Part shown: one piece after another, positions 15,201 through 27,461 of the stretch
Layout: each line of letters starts with the position of its first letter
Numbering within the stretch: position 1 is the stretch's first letter
Origin: Phlebopus portentosus
Taxonomy: Eukaryota > Basidiomycota > Agaricomycetes > Boletales > Boletinellaceae
NCBI GenBank assembly: GCA_037892935.1
Contig: JAYXKI010000008.1
Span: forward strand, 620,001-684,000
Length of the DNA stretch: 64,000 nt
Direction of reading: 5' to 3'
Made by a program: the position numbers and the translations under genes
The notes under the pieces: generated by a model
Databases searched by the model: none
What the model saw: the letters and a program-made list of their open reading frames with translations, nothing else
Told to the model about the DNA's origin: nothing

Positions 15201-18200
15201 AGCTCAGACGAAACGACATTCACAACACGCTGATGGAACGAAATGATACTCGACAGATCAAACACCTCGCCTCGGATGGATGTCAACATGCTACTTGAAT
15301 CCTTGTCATGATCGGCAAGCTCGCTCTCGTTATAGACATGCTCAGTCGGACAGATCAAGTTGCCCAGCACGGCGATGACGAACGCCGTTGCAGCACACAT
15401 GAACCAAATGAGCATATTCAGGGCAAGTTTCTCTCGCCAAGCTTGTCTGACGTCCAGTCGTTTCATACGGCCACACCAAATGAGGAAGATGTTCGGGCAC
15501 CACCACGTCAGCAACCATACAAACGCGACCCATCGTCTACGCGCAGATGACTCCTTGATATCTTCAGTCGTCTCGCCCTCCAAAACTTCTCCTGGTAAAG
15601 CTTCTTTTCCAAGAAGACCCTTCCCGTTATCTGTCTGGAACATATTTCTCGATGGTGCATAAGACTCCGAGCCGTTAAAATTGGACATCGAGTCCTCACG
15701 ATTGCTTGTGAGACGGCTCTTAGCATCTAAGTCATCGCCACGATCGTCATAGTCGTCATTGTACATATCAGCGCGCATGAAAGGCGATGCATTTTGGACA
15801 AGAGGGAGCTGCTGGTTCGACTGCCCGAAAGGATCGTTGAAGGCACCCATTGTTGGCATATCTCTCGAATCCCCGTGTCCATGGTTTGAGTACGGACCAA
15901 ACGGATCTTCGCTACGCATATCGAGACCGGCCTCGGCTTCTGCATCGCGGAGACGATTGCGCTTCTGCTCCTCAACGTCCTCTGCTCGGAGACGATCTTC
16001 CAGCTTATGGAAAGCGCGATGTGATAAGAAGACCTAGAAATAGAACAGGAATAAGCCATCACATGAACGACATTCTGTTTCAGACGCGCAAAAGAAACCC
16101 ACTTTGTAGGATCCAACAACAATGTCCCGCTCCTCTAGATCAAGTGCCTCCGAGCCTGCACGACCTTAGCGATTTCGTCGCCTTCATGAACGTTCAAAGC
16201 AGCTAAATGGTCCTTGTATCGGTCACAGAACTCGATCGGAGTCATGTTCGCCTCAAAGACGTTGACATTACGCTTGGCGATTTCAGTCAGGCCTGCGCTT
16301 CTGATCTGTCCCTTCACAGCTCTTCCCTCAAGTTGACCAGGGAGCTGCGAATCATTCGGATTGATGCAGAAGACGAACCAGGCCTGCGTCTCGTCAAGTG
16401 TCGAGAAGAGCATGTCGAGAGCAGCGCGGAACTCTCCCGCTGTGCAGGGTTGTTTTCCGTCCAGTAACGTGTCATCATCGTCTTTCTCCTCTTCACCGGC
16501 TTTACGCCGGATTGTACCCTTCCGACGCGTCGACGGAGCACGCATGGGCTTTACGCTTGTCTGAGCCGCAACGATTGTATCTTCGTTACGAGGGTGAGCC
16601 TGGGTGGCAATCGCCTTGCCTGAGAAGAGGTTCCTGATGAAAGTGTTGACGGAGCCCGTGCCCTCTGTACCGAGAGGAGTAGCGCCATCAGAGCCACGCA
16701 AGAGTGAAACGAAGTCAGGATTCAAGGCGTCCAGGTTCTTCTCGAGGAAGCCCTCAGATGAGTATGTCACAGGCCCATTGTAGTGATTAATGGTAAACGT
16801 AGAGAAACCGGAGCGATCCACGCCGCCAACTTTGAAGGATGAATGGTTTCCCCATCGCTTGCCGAATGCCTCAACCATGGTGTGGTCAGTCTTCTTTGGC
16901 ATACGCCGAGCTTGATCATCCATGATGTGAATGAGACCACCAGGCATGTGTGACATCAGCCGGACACATTCTGAGTTGTCGAAGTACGGGACCGGGGGAA
17001 CGAAACGCGAAATGCCTTCCTGATTATACTCATCAACATGCGACTCGAACATCTGCTTCTGAATCCAGCTGTGGAGCCGCTCATTCGCAAAGTTTACGAT
17101 GAATTGATCAAGAGAGTTTGATCGGCTAGCAGACGTTGCCACGTTCTGCGGACCTGGAAGATCGAATAATCCAATAAAGGTGGAGAAATCATCCCTGCAA
17201 AGTTTCTGATTGATCTGTTCATTCAACCAAGAGAAAAGGAGAGTATAGAGGATTTTCGCAAGTTCGTCCCGGTTATCCGAAGCACCATCAGGATCCAGGA
17301 AGATGGTGCAGAGCTCCTTCTTGACCAGCTTCATCTTGCAAGAAAGCGCATTTTCGAGAGCCTGAGGTTGTACTCCGAGGAATTCGGCGACAGTCTCAAG
17401 CACGTCAGTGTTCTTGACGACAGCCGCATCTTCGTTCCGTTGCCGATCAACGATGAACTCCAAGTTGCCGAGGTACAATATCGCTGCCAGCAACTGACAT
17501 GCTTGCGCAACGGCCCGCTTGGATAAGCCAACATTTTTCAACGCCACCTTGAGTTGATCGAAGCGCGTCGCATCTTCTTGCTGTCTTGGCGCTACAGCTT
17601 GACGTGGACCCAAGTAGCGGAAGGCCGACTTTTCCGTTAGTTTGAGATGCCGTCGCTCCTCTGCAGAAGCACCTGCGACAAGGTAGTAGAAGATGTGGAA
17701 GTTTCGCTCGCCCGACGGTGCGCCGGCAACCCGATTTCGCTCTAGGTAGTAATCAAGTGTTTTGACACCGCACAGCCGCCCGCGCTCAGTGAATTGCAAT
17801 TCGGTATACTTGCCAAAGCGGGAGGCATTAGGGTTGAAGAGCGTGCGAGCGTTGCCGAACGATTCAAGGACGAACTCGGCAGATGGGATCTGGGTTGAGA
17901 GTTTGGAGCCCTTCTTTCCCGGATTGCTCACACTGAGTTCGATGATGGACTTGATAGCGAGACGGCGGTTTTCAGACTTGCCACTGCAGGTCTCGCCGCT
18001 ATTCGTACAAAGTGACAAAGTTAGATTGACGTGATATAGTAACCGAGTAGTAAATTTCGGACTTGCCTGAGAAGGATTGACTGGTCCTGTTGGGTGCGGC
18101 GCATATGATAGTACGTATTGTTGGCGAGCTGGAAGATATGCGGCGGCAAGGTCTCCTTGTCCGATGAGGTGTTGCGGTACTCTGCAGCGTACTTCATCAG

Positions 18201-18407
18201 AACCGAATCGGCATTGCTTGGAATGTATTTGTGCGGGTTCAGGGCGACGAGTGCAGAAGGCCCGACGTCAACGTAGATGTTCTCCGTTGCATAACGTTCT
18301 CGCAGACACGCAACGATGATATCGTCGGACACGGGCGAGAGCGATGCAAGGTCCGTCGTGTTTTCTAGACGTTGATGACGAAAGGTGGATTGCCTGTTCG
18401 ACGCCAT
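12241..18407 (-). CDS. Chitin synthase with N-terminal myosin motor-like domain (class V type)
   Basis: Large plasma-membrane family 2 glycosyltransferase that extends chitin from UDP-GlcNAc at sites of wall growth. Order from the N-terminus ([14 protein letters not shown], 18407): myosin head-like domain (about 18330-16150) with P-loop-like GETCSGKS and switch-I-like [11 protein letters not shown]; linker; two membrane segments; a cytochrome b5-like segment (about 14950-14750); the catalytic domain with [24 protein letters not shown] and product-site QRRRW (about 13395); several membrane helices (13350-12930); a Gly/Ser-rich linker; and a C-terminal DEK-type domain ending RVILAQSS. Introns lie near 18060, 16130-15990, 14110-14065, 13910-13860, 13770-13720, 13245-13180 and 12910-12855. 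The motor P-loop has Cys where myosins usually have Gly, and the switch-II-like region reads DLPGPQ, so ATPase function is doubtful; the catalytic domain looks intact. It diverges from SFM1 by 332 nt. Confidence 0.95.
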
Positions 18408-18739
18408 GATAGAACAGGCTGCTTTACGTCGATAAAATCGACCACTGCGGCGACGACAGTGCCAACGACGAGAACTTGCTCAGCGTCGAGTGGAGAAGTG
18501 AAACAAGAAGGAAGGAAAAGAAGGAAGGAAAGAGCGAAGCTCGTCGACGACGTAGACGGCGGGAGGAAAAGGGGACGTGCTGTTGTGTGAGTGTGAGCTC
18601 GCGGCGGCTGTCCTCTCGTCCGTCCGTTCCCAGACGCACTACCTTCCCCAATAGGCATTCCCTTCCCCATAAGGCTTCCGCCGATCATGACAGAATACTA
18701 CACTTGCTTTCCGCGTACCACCACGACCATAATTTTAAA
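18408..18739. promoter_or_regulatory. Divergent promoter region between chitin synthase and SFM1
   Basis: 332 nt between opposite start codons. Rich in purine/pyrimidine runs such as GAAGGAAGGAAAAGAAGGAAGG near 18508. No specific site recognised. Confidence 0.35.
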
Positions 18740-19858
18740 ATGCCTTTTACTTATGTTATTGGTATATTTAACATTCATTTTGCTTCCCATTGCTAATGTA
18801 TATATACTTGCAGAACATATGGAAGAAGACGAAAAAGATGGAAAAACCCTACCCGAATGGGTCGAACTGGAGTACCTCGTTCGTTTATCCCCCATGGACA
18901 TCATATTCTTTTTGCGTAATAATTTAATATTCGCCCAGCATATGCGGGCTCTAGCAGGTCCAGACTCTCAAATCCACTTCACACACCTGTCTTCTTCATC
19001 TTCCAATGCACTTCAATCCGTATTATCAAGCAAGGACTCCGAATCGCCGGACGCATTGCTAGCAAAAGCGACAGCACATCAAATCGATGTTCTCGAACTC
19101 ATGAAAAGAGAAAGCGTCCCATCGGAGAGAGTATGCCTTCTAGATCCAAAAGCCGAAAGAGAACTCAGCCCGCAAGATGGACAAGGCACATTCGACTACT
19201 TCCTCTTTGGCGTATGTCATTTTCCCCTTGGTTACGTATCCTCCGTGAGAATAGCGGTTTTATTTATATTTCTAGACTAGGGTATTCTAGGTACGACGTT
19301 CTTTCGTCCAATATTACAGCGCGAGAGAATTGCGTTATGCGATGTGGCGGCCGCCGTCTGTTCGTGTTCTGACTTGGGAAGATAGGTGATGACCCACCGC
19401 GAGACCGGACGGTCGAGCTTAGAAAGCTAGGATTCCCGACGCGGCATCTTGGGAACATACAAATGACGACGGATACTGCTCTCGGTGTCACGAAAAAAGT
19501 CGTTCAAGATGGCTGTGAGTCCATCTTTCCCTTCATTATCGGTCAAATTCTTAGATGTTCGTAATAGTGAAACTTGGAGATATATCTTATATTGTATGCT
19601 TCGACCGCACAGGACACGTAAAGCATGTACTAAATGTCCAATTCTCAGGACTTCCCAACTATAACATTCAATGCAAACGAAAGCGTAGAAATGCCTTTCC
19701 GTACGCCTTCTCATTCCTAGTCACTATTCTTATCACCTGCTCATCCCTATATCAAATGATCAGGATACATCGCCACCAACGGAGAACCACTCCTTCCACC
19801 AGGAATGCGGGAGCTCTTGCATAAAGACCTTGACAAAGGATTCGATCTCGATACCTGA
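18740..19858 (+). CDS. SFM1: SFM1-type SPOUT protein arginine methyltransferase
   Basis: SPOUT-fold SAM-dependent methyltransferase. The yeast member Sfm1 methylates an arginine of ribosomal protein uS3 (Rps3). Recognised from the conserved path MPFTYVIEHMEED, LPEWVELEY, RVCLLDPKAERELSPQD, FDYFLFG, GILGDDPPRDRT (the knot region), LGNIQMTTDTA, DFPTITFN and MPFRYIATNGEPLLPPGM. The first exon is only 22 nt (18740-18761). A 10-nt microexon (19281-19290) encodes most of Gly-Ile-Leu in the knot loop, between an intron of about 67 nt and one of about 95 nt; skipping it would shift the frame. Further introns follow near 19514-19561, 19601-19650 and 19700-19763. The protein ends LDKGFDLDT with TGA at 19856-19858. 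The substrate is inferred from yeast. Confidence 0.87.
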
Positions 19859-20608
19859 TCACTTTAGTCCTTTCGAAGGGGTCTGCTACTACGTCTTTCG
19901 ACCTCCTTGACGAGAAACGAATAGATCTAGATCACTAGATGTTTGGATACCTAAGGCGGGCGGTTCCGCGTCTCCTTGAATTCTTTCCCCCCCTGAAACA
20001 TTGGGAAGCTTCGAATTCATATGTACACGATAAACAACAATTGAACAACAAGCAAAAGTACATAGTGCTTACATTTGTACAACAGCCTCTTTGATCAAAA
20101 AAAAAATACATACAAAAAGAAGGAAAGCGTATACTGGACAAGAAAACGAGGGACGGGAACAAGACATGAAAAAGAAACCCACAGTATCACCAAAAAAAAA
20201 AAAACTTTAAAAGTCCTGCAAAAGAAAAGAAAGCGAGTCATGAGAGGAACCATGATGGATGTGGTATACAGGTGACGAGTGAGATTATTTATATCAATTA
20301 ACCAGAACAGTTGTGGAATGAAATGAAACTGATGATGAGGATGAGGAGAATGAAATGGTGTTACAGATGGAACGGACACGTGAAGCGATCACGTAGAGGT
20401 GGGTGCAGTTGATGAGAGTGCGAGGAAATGGAAAAACGGGAGCTGAAGGCGCGATGGACAAGGAGGATGCAGGAGCGGAGGAAGGTGAGGGCTGTGAATG
20501 ATATGGATCGGACTGATTGTTGATTATAAGTCGGACAGGACAAGGACGGAAGCGAACGAGGCGAGAAAAAGTCCACCACCTAAGCAGACGCAAATAAAGA
20601 GATAGACC
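19859..20608. other. Intergenic region between convergent genes
   Basis: 3' regions of SFM1 (+) and ATG1 (-). AT-rich with several A-runs around 20095-20210. The open frames here have no recognisable motif. Confidence 0.45.
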
Positions 20609-23600
20609 TCAACGAAGTGGAGACCCACGATTGCTCCAAGGCGGAGAACGTCGTCGCGTCTCAGGTTCATCAGGGATCAACACCGGGGTTGCCGAGCCCT
20701 CTCCGGCCGGGCTAGCACTCTTCCTCCTGTTCCGACAACTGTCTAACCGTTTCTTCGTCTTGTCAATCCCTAAAGAGCGAGCATCAAGCCGTAGAGAAAT
20801 TATACACCCAGAAGAAAGGAGGCAAAAAATGAATTTCTACGCACAGGTCGAGATTGTCACTTTATCTTCTTCCTGGAATGGATTGCCAGACTGAAGTAGG
20901 TCGTCCTGAAGTGCGTACAGACACCAAAGAGACTCTTCGTACAGTGCAGCACAGCCGTTTGGTGTGCCTTGGTCTACTAATTCCATGTGTGCCGCTTTTC
21001 GAGACTGCCAGGCAATATACAGGAACATTAAGATAGTTGATGACTATACAGAAGATCAACGCACCAGCTGCAATGCCCGATCATACACGAGTTGACCAAG
21101 CCATGATGGACCTTCAATAGTCGTCTCAGGAAGCCATGTCCGGACTAACTGGACTCTATCGTTGCATTTCAGGAAATGTGTCGAAAACCATGTAAGTGCT
21201 ACAAAAGAACGGCGCGAGGAGTCAACCATCAAATTACCCGCTACATAAATATACGAGACACAGACCATCGTCGAAGCCCTCGCTCACTTCAAGTCGACCC
21301 TCCGGGTCCCGCATCTTCATGCCCTCTTGATGTACCCTCAGCTTATCAATACCCTTCTGTGAGAACGACATCAGGAGCAAGTACAATGCAATGCACGTCA
21401 CGGCGTTGTACTCCGCATCAATCATCGCGGAACGCCGCCGTTCAGCGTTTGCGTCGGTCTCGCCATCAAGATGCACAAACTTTGCCGAGGATGGAAGCGG
21501 TTCTTCATCAAGGTAAATCAGTATCAAGAAAAGCATAAATAAGATGAAGACTCACTCTGCGGAACAGCCTTCACATACTCATACATCTCATCCGCCCATC
21601 GCGTCAGCACGTCCGTCTTCTGTGCCAGCTCCTCAAGCCCAGTAAGTAAGTCCTCCTCTAACGGATCTTGCATTGTACCACTAACACCGCTCAAAAGAAG
21701 TGGCGCTCGCATCGGCGATTGCTGATTTCCACTCGACGCATTCTCCGCATTCTGATCCGGGAAATAAGAATATGTCGACGTCAAGCGACCCGCGCTCGGA
21801 AGCGGCGTCCCAAAGAGTTTCTTCGATGCCCTACTGAGAGCTCGAGTCAATGCGCTGCCTCGAGAAGGAGAACCAGAAAGCGATGGTGTGTTGGGGTTGG
21901 GAGGGGGAGGGAAAGCGTTATGTGTGGAAGGCCCGGCGATCGGAGATACCTCTCCTTGGTTGGAACCAGAGTTTCGTTTCTCAGCCGTTGGAGAGCTAAC
22001 TTTCCGATCAAGAGTAGGTCTTCGTCGAGCGGCTGTAATCTCTGTGAAAGAGAATTCGGTCAGATTACACAGACGCATAGTTATGACTACTACTAACCAT
22101 CCACTGCGCGATCAAACTCAATCGCTTGATTGTCACCAACGAAGACATACTCCTTTCGCAGTTTACCGTCTTCCTCGCTTTCTCCAGGGATGATGGACGC
22201 TTCGGTTGACAAAGGCTTCCCTTTCGTCCTAATTTCCAAAGTCAACTTCCTCGCTGGCTCTACCTGAACGGGTTCTGGAGCAATGCCGAAAGGAGGACTA
22301 GAAGACAAATATAGATAAGGATCTATCCTATATTCAAGCTCACATAACATACCTGTCACTGCGCTGAATGGCGCCAAGAGCATCAGGTAATGGCAGAGTC
22401 GGCGCCGAGCTCTTCTTTCCACGAAAGGACAACCTGGCCTGCCCAACAACGTGAGCTTCCTTTACCTCCGCAGTATCAGGTGGCGGCGGAGCAGCACGAT
22501 CACTTTCTGGGAAGGGCACGGTACGCGGTTCTGTCGAGATTGTGCGTCTCTTGACCGTGCCAATCACAACCGTCTCTGCATCTCCGTGGCCAGAGCTAGT
22601 CGTCCGTCCAGATGACGATCCCGCTTCTCCCTCCTTTGGTGGTCGAGGGAACTTCGATTTCGCCAACGCAGTGCTATTAAAGAAATCATCATAGCTAGCT
22701 CGCTCCGCAGGAAACCGTTTCAGAAGGCTACGAATCAGCTTCTTAATATCCGGTGGTACCGACTTGATCTCAGGATCCCTTTCACCCTCTGGTTGATCTT
22801 CGTCCGGGAACCGTATGCCTTTCGAATGCTCGATCTTCTTGAGGAGATCAATGTGATTCTGAGCTCGGAACGGGGGCCGGCCGGCGGCGATCTCATAAAG
22901 AACAGCACCAACACTCCATAAATCTGCCTTCGCATCGTACTTCTCATACCGCAAGATCTCAGGCGCCATGTAAAGCGGCGAGCCACAGAGTGTTTCAGCC
23001 ATCATTGCGCTCGGAAGCATGCGAGCAAATCCAAAGTCGGCGACCTTCAGAATTGGTACACCTAGAGGATGCCCGCGCGCAAGTTCTTCTGGAGATGCGG
23101 GCTTGAGCAGGAGGTTCTGAGGTTTGATGTCTCGATGTATCAGGTTTCGACTACGGAGGAATTTAAGCGCCCGTGCTGATGAGTACATATTCAGTTACTG
23201 AGACTCCGCTTTAGAATAGATAATGTGTAACTCACCAAGTTGCCTAAGGAAGCTGCGAACGACTACTTCGTCCAATCCTCCGGTCTTTGGGTGCGGGTAG
23301 TACTGCGGAGCAGCACCAGGAGACGGAATATACTCTAATGTTTCTACTTTTCCCCTCTTCTTGATATAGTTCGTCAGATCTCCGCCTGAACAGAATTCCA
23401 TGATAAGATAGATGTTCTTCTCCGCGCGCTATCGATATTGGAGTTGGATCAGCAGATCCTCAGGATCCATTGATAATAAGGAGATAGCACATACCACAAT
23501 GTCCATGAGTTTCGTGATATGGCGATGAGAAAGGGACTTGAGGATGTCGATCTCGCTCTGCAGGTTCTCGAACAGCTTCGACGAAAGACCGCTCCGACTG

Positions 23601-23885
23601 ACTGTCTTGATTGCGATTTGCTCTTTTGTTTTCTATGGTAACAGGTATGCGTGAGACCCGTGCAATATGGTGTCTTGGATGAACGGCAATGAAGGAGATA
23701 CCCACCTCATTATAACCCCTGTAGACGATCGCAAAGCTTCCCTTCCCCAGTTCGCTTGTAATAACGTATGGATGGATATCCTCCTCATCCATGCGACGCG
23801 TCGGGACCCTTTCTACTTTCCTGTTTGACGTCCCACCCGCACTAGGCGTCCGCACAGGAGTCGCCGTAACGGCCGAAGGCGGCAT
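20609..23885 (-). CDS. ATG1: Autophagy-initiating serine/threonine kinase ATG1 (ULK1 family)
   Basis: Kinase that starts autophagosome formation with ATG13 and ATG17. The N-terminus ([15 protein letters not shown]) is followed by [20 protein letters not shown], the catalytic lysine in [11 protein letters not shown], the hinge [11 protein letters not shown], the catalytic loop [19 protein letters not shown], and the APE region [12 protein letters not shown]. An insertion between helix D and the catalytic loop (around 23340-23280) is usual for fungal ATG1. The middle is Ser/Pro-rich. The C-terminal half carries the early-autophagy targeting/tethering region with [17 protein letters not shown] and, after a last intron (about 20846-20772), [15 protein letters not shown]. 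The stop is at 20609-20611. The only in-frame ATG near the start is 23883-23885. It lies downstream of a same-strand membrane protein gene. Confidence 0.95.
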
Positions 23886-24552
23886 CACGAGGCGAGACTA
23901 CGTGAGCTACAGGATTGCGCGTAACGCGTATGTGTTATATGTGAATGACGGAAAGTAGAGGACGGGCAGATTACAACTGAACGACAAGATAACGCACACT
24001 GCTAAAGCGTGGACTACGCTGACTGATAATGAAGCAGATGCTTGGTCAGTTACACAGAGTAAGTGTTATAACGAAGTAGACCAAGCACGGTGTGCTATTC
24101 GGATTATCTGAAAGAGGACAAGGAGGGACAAAGGAGGCGTTCGTTGGTAGCAGACTTAGAGTAGGGTAGGAGGACCGCCGGAAGACCGTGACGGTTCCGG
24201 ATGTATTGTAATGGCGTTAGGTCACTGGTCTCGGTCTCATTGCCACGCGTGACTTGCCGCCACATCAGTCCGTTTTTGGCAGTCTTTCCGTTTGAAACCG
24301 GCTTCGAAGACAGAGTCATTTGCATACAGCTAGCTCTCAAGTCACTTTTTATTGATCTTACAAATACTGTGAAACAAACAGTTACTCGGAACTGCCATCT
24401 GTGACTTGACTCTCATACCTCAGGAAACAAGACTTCGGATACATGTTAATCGCACTGAAAATGAAACGAGGAAAGCTAGATGTAACTAAAAAGTGGAAGC
24501 AGCACCAGCATGGAACAGTAGTACAGTCACGAAAGGGCATCTTCTCTCCACA
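23886..24552. other. Intergenic region (ATG1 promoter side)
   Basis: 667 nt between the ATG1 start and the stop of the upstream membrane-protein gene on the same strand. No motif or further gene recognised. Confidence 0.4.
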
Positions 24553-25877
24553 TCATGACTTTCCCTTCTCAGAATATCCATAACCACCTAGTCTGGATGA
24601 AATATATTCAGGAGGTTTAAGATCGTCACAAGTATCCGACTCTTGCATATCCGCGTCTGTCGCATTCTGCACTTTCATTGGCGGTACAGTCGGTCGTCCA
24701 CGAGATACTGCAAAAGCCCGTGCACGCTCACGGAACGTTCTTCGGGGATTCCCATGTCCCGTTGTGCTTGTCCAATCAGAGGTATTGTCAGAAACATTCG
24801 CCTGTGAGATAGAGTCGCCAGGTGCAAGCGTCGGTACACTCGGTGAGCATATCAAGAATGGCACTCCACGCTCTTCTTGGCATAAACGATTGGGTGAGTT
24901 CGGGTTTGATGAGTACAGACCGTAGGGCGACACGGGGCTTCCGGCATCTGAAGTATCCAGCACAACACGTACACCGCCTGTAGGTCTCCTTTGTTTCCTA
25001 TAGCAGACGAAAGCAAAGGCGAGTATGGCAGTCATTGCGACTAAACCCCCGATGACTGAGCCAACAATTGCTGCGATATTTGTTGACGAAGACAAGACAG
25101 TGCTTGTAGAGTTAGCTGCTGATGATTCCGCCTGACTGCCTGTGTAAGTGTACGCCAAACTGGGTAGACTACTTTGTGCTGAGGTCGTATCTTCGACTTC
25201 CTTACTTAAGATCAGAGTGTTACATCAGGAAGACTGTATCACGTAGCGACTCTGATAAATAAGTACCCACGTATAGATGATCGAATCAAGGAGAACAAGA
25301 GCTCGACTCCCCGCGTGCCCGGACTCGATTGATAAAGTATGCACGGTGTTTCCAAGACCACTCATCGAGAAGACCGTGACACCAAAGTGATAAGTGGTGT
25401 TCCCGTCTGGCGCCTGCTCGAAGGTGCCCACGGTGACGTTGTCGATCTTAAAAGTCAAGTCCGTGTTTCCGTTGGGGCTAGATGAAGAGCGCGTTAGGAT
25501 ACAGTTCACATAAACAGCCGTCCCTATTCATTAGTAGTTATCAGCTGGACTTGGCACTTGCATGGACATTCAGTTGCCTAGTCACCTATGAACGACACAC
25601 TAGCTTGAACAATCTCTGCAGTTTCATCAGGATCGTCTGGAGGTAGGAACGTAGCGTCTTTCCAAGTGCCCATATATGCATTACTGGCAGGCGATGGTCT
25701 CGCCGTGCAGCGCTCGCATGTCTGTCCATCATTCCATGCATCTGCTGGACTATAGCTGATCGACCGACCCGTCGTCGGGTCCCCCATCTGGTCATCGATC
25801 GTAACATTGTAAGATCGCGCGAAAACGAGTGTAAGTGAAAAGAGTGGAAGCGTCAGGATCGCAAGCTGAAAGTGCAT
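24553..25877 (-). CDS. Secreted, single-pass membrane protein with N-glycosylated ectodomain (unknown function)
   Basis: Not assigned to a named family. The start at 25875-25877 gives a signal peptide MHFQLAILTLPLFSLTLVFA; an in-frame ATG upstream at 25920-25922 would put hydrophilic residues before it and is less likely. The ectodomain has NVTIDDQMGD, a WNDGQTCERC segment, N-glycosylation sequons (NVT, NTT, NST) and alternating strands typical of a jelly-roll-like fold. A Ser/Thr-rich stalk leads to a membrane helix with GSVIGGLVAMTAILAFAFVCY (about 25060-25000, quoted in part), then a Pro/Ser-rich cytosolic tail ending GYSEKGKS. This plan (signal peptide, beta-rich ectodomain, stalk, one helix, disordered tail) is common in Agaricomycete genomes in lineage-specific families. 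A surface sensor or adhesion role is only a guess. Introns lie near 25580-25530 and 25260-25150. Confidence 0.75.
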
Positions 25878-27461
25878 GTCGTAGCGAAGGTACGATATGT
25901 GATGCCTTGTATATCGATGCATAGAGTTAGATCCAGGCTCTACATATGTAGAAAGATCGGCGAAAGACCTACGACACTGCTTGGGACACTCGACGATGAA
26001 CGAAGAAAAGAGCGGTAGGGCGCGAGGCAGCGGTGCAAGATTAAGAAGTGTCTTGATTGGGGAGAGTTCGGGAGACTACATCAGAACTCGATCCGACTGA
26101 CTGGACATCATCACTTGTTTGTGTCCCTCTTCAACCCTGGCAACGCTTATGGGGAAAGTGATCCAGGTAGTCTTCATGCCAGGTACAAACTTTTGATCCG
26201 CCACGTCGCGCCATTTGATGCATACACTTGAATATGATGATGCCAGTGATAAAATTGGGATCGACGTGATGATGCTTTCAGTTGTCAGCCAATCATCAAG
26301 AAGGAGGATTCAAATGAAGTTATGAACAAGATAACAAGATAACAAGATAACAAGGGAATCATGACTCCATCATGAACAGAACGAGAAATCAGAAAAGAGC
26401 GAACCGGGGAAGCAGACCCAGAACCGAATAAGAAGACTGTGGACCGTTATTTGATTCCTCACTGCGTTTCAAAGAGTCGATGGCAAAATGATCGTACGTA
26501 CTTAATAAACCTGGTAATTCCTGTTGATTTTTACTCTCTTTGGAAATCTTCAGTCATTCAATCGTAGACCTGAGTCCATCATGTTGCCGGCTGGCAGTAC
26601 TCTGACAGCCCGTAATAAAACGCCAGATTTGGACTGCATAAATCCATACACAGAAAATTTGCAGGATACAAGAGCATCCATAGCATTATCAGTGTACTCG
26701 GATTGAACAGCCAAAAGGGGCGATGAGCACGCCCCTTACACGCCGTACTATTGAAAGGCAGCTGTATGACACCCGAATCATCGATGGGAAGACTTCCGGA
26801 AGGACCAAACGCATCATCGGTCGAGCATTCAATAGCCCCTGAGTTGTACCGGCTTTCAGCATATGATCATAGCCTGTAGGCGTCGAAGCGTTCCTCAAAT
26901 GCAGGTCGCAACACCAGTGGCACGTCAATTGTGGTTTCCTGACATTCGGGTCAGGACGGCCGCAGAAGTTGCTCTTGGAAAAAAAGACGGAAAGCTTCAA
27001 CGAAAAAGGATAGCCTATTGTTCATCGAGAATACTGAGAAGATTCTGGTCAAGCAAAGCGAAAATACTGATGGAGGATTGACTGCGCATTGAGCTCAGAA
27101 AGGCTTTCGAAGCGGTCGACTGGCGGTGGGAAAAGTCCGAGTCGGTCTTGAAAAGATGTCCTATCTTGGAATAGAATGTAATCGTGGGAATGATCTGCAC
27201 CTCACCAGACTATCAAAGTTACTGAAGCCCTTGTTCAAGGATCCCTATCGTCATCTCACGCGTTCTCCTCTTCATTAAGCCTCTAGGCATCGCTAGACAC
27301 GTTGTATGCGGTCTTGCGTGTCGTCTCAGCGCGTTTGACGCGTTTTCTGGCTGTACATAGTTTCCTCAGCGGCTCGAGAGAAAGAGTTAGGAGGCGCTTT
27401 ACATACCCCAGAGGATTCTCATCTGATAGAGAATCTGGGACACGCTCGCTAGCTGTGATCG
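25878..27461. other. Long intergenic region without recognised gene
   Basis: About 1.6 kb. It includes the promoter of the minus-strand membrane protein and of the plus-strand gene at 27462. Short open frames at 26689-27000 (-) and 26863-27081 (+) have no motif I recognise and overlap each other. An 8-bp tandem repeat lies at 26331-26354. Confidence 0.4.
26331..26354. repeat. Tandem repeat ATAACAAG x3
   Basis: Three perfect copies of ATAACAAG, preceded by a partial copy (GAACAAG). A small simple repeat in intergenic DNA. Confidence 0.9.

Noticed and set aside
14534..15298. 254-codon plus-strand frame inside chitin synthase
   Set aside because: Antisense shadow of the chitin synthase coding sequence.
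26689..27081. Overlapping frames on both strands, considered as a transposon remnant
   Set aside because: No transposase, reverse transcriptase or repeat ends could be seen.
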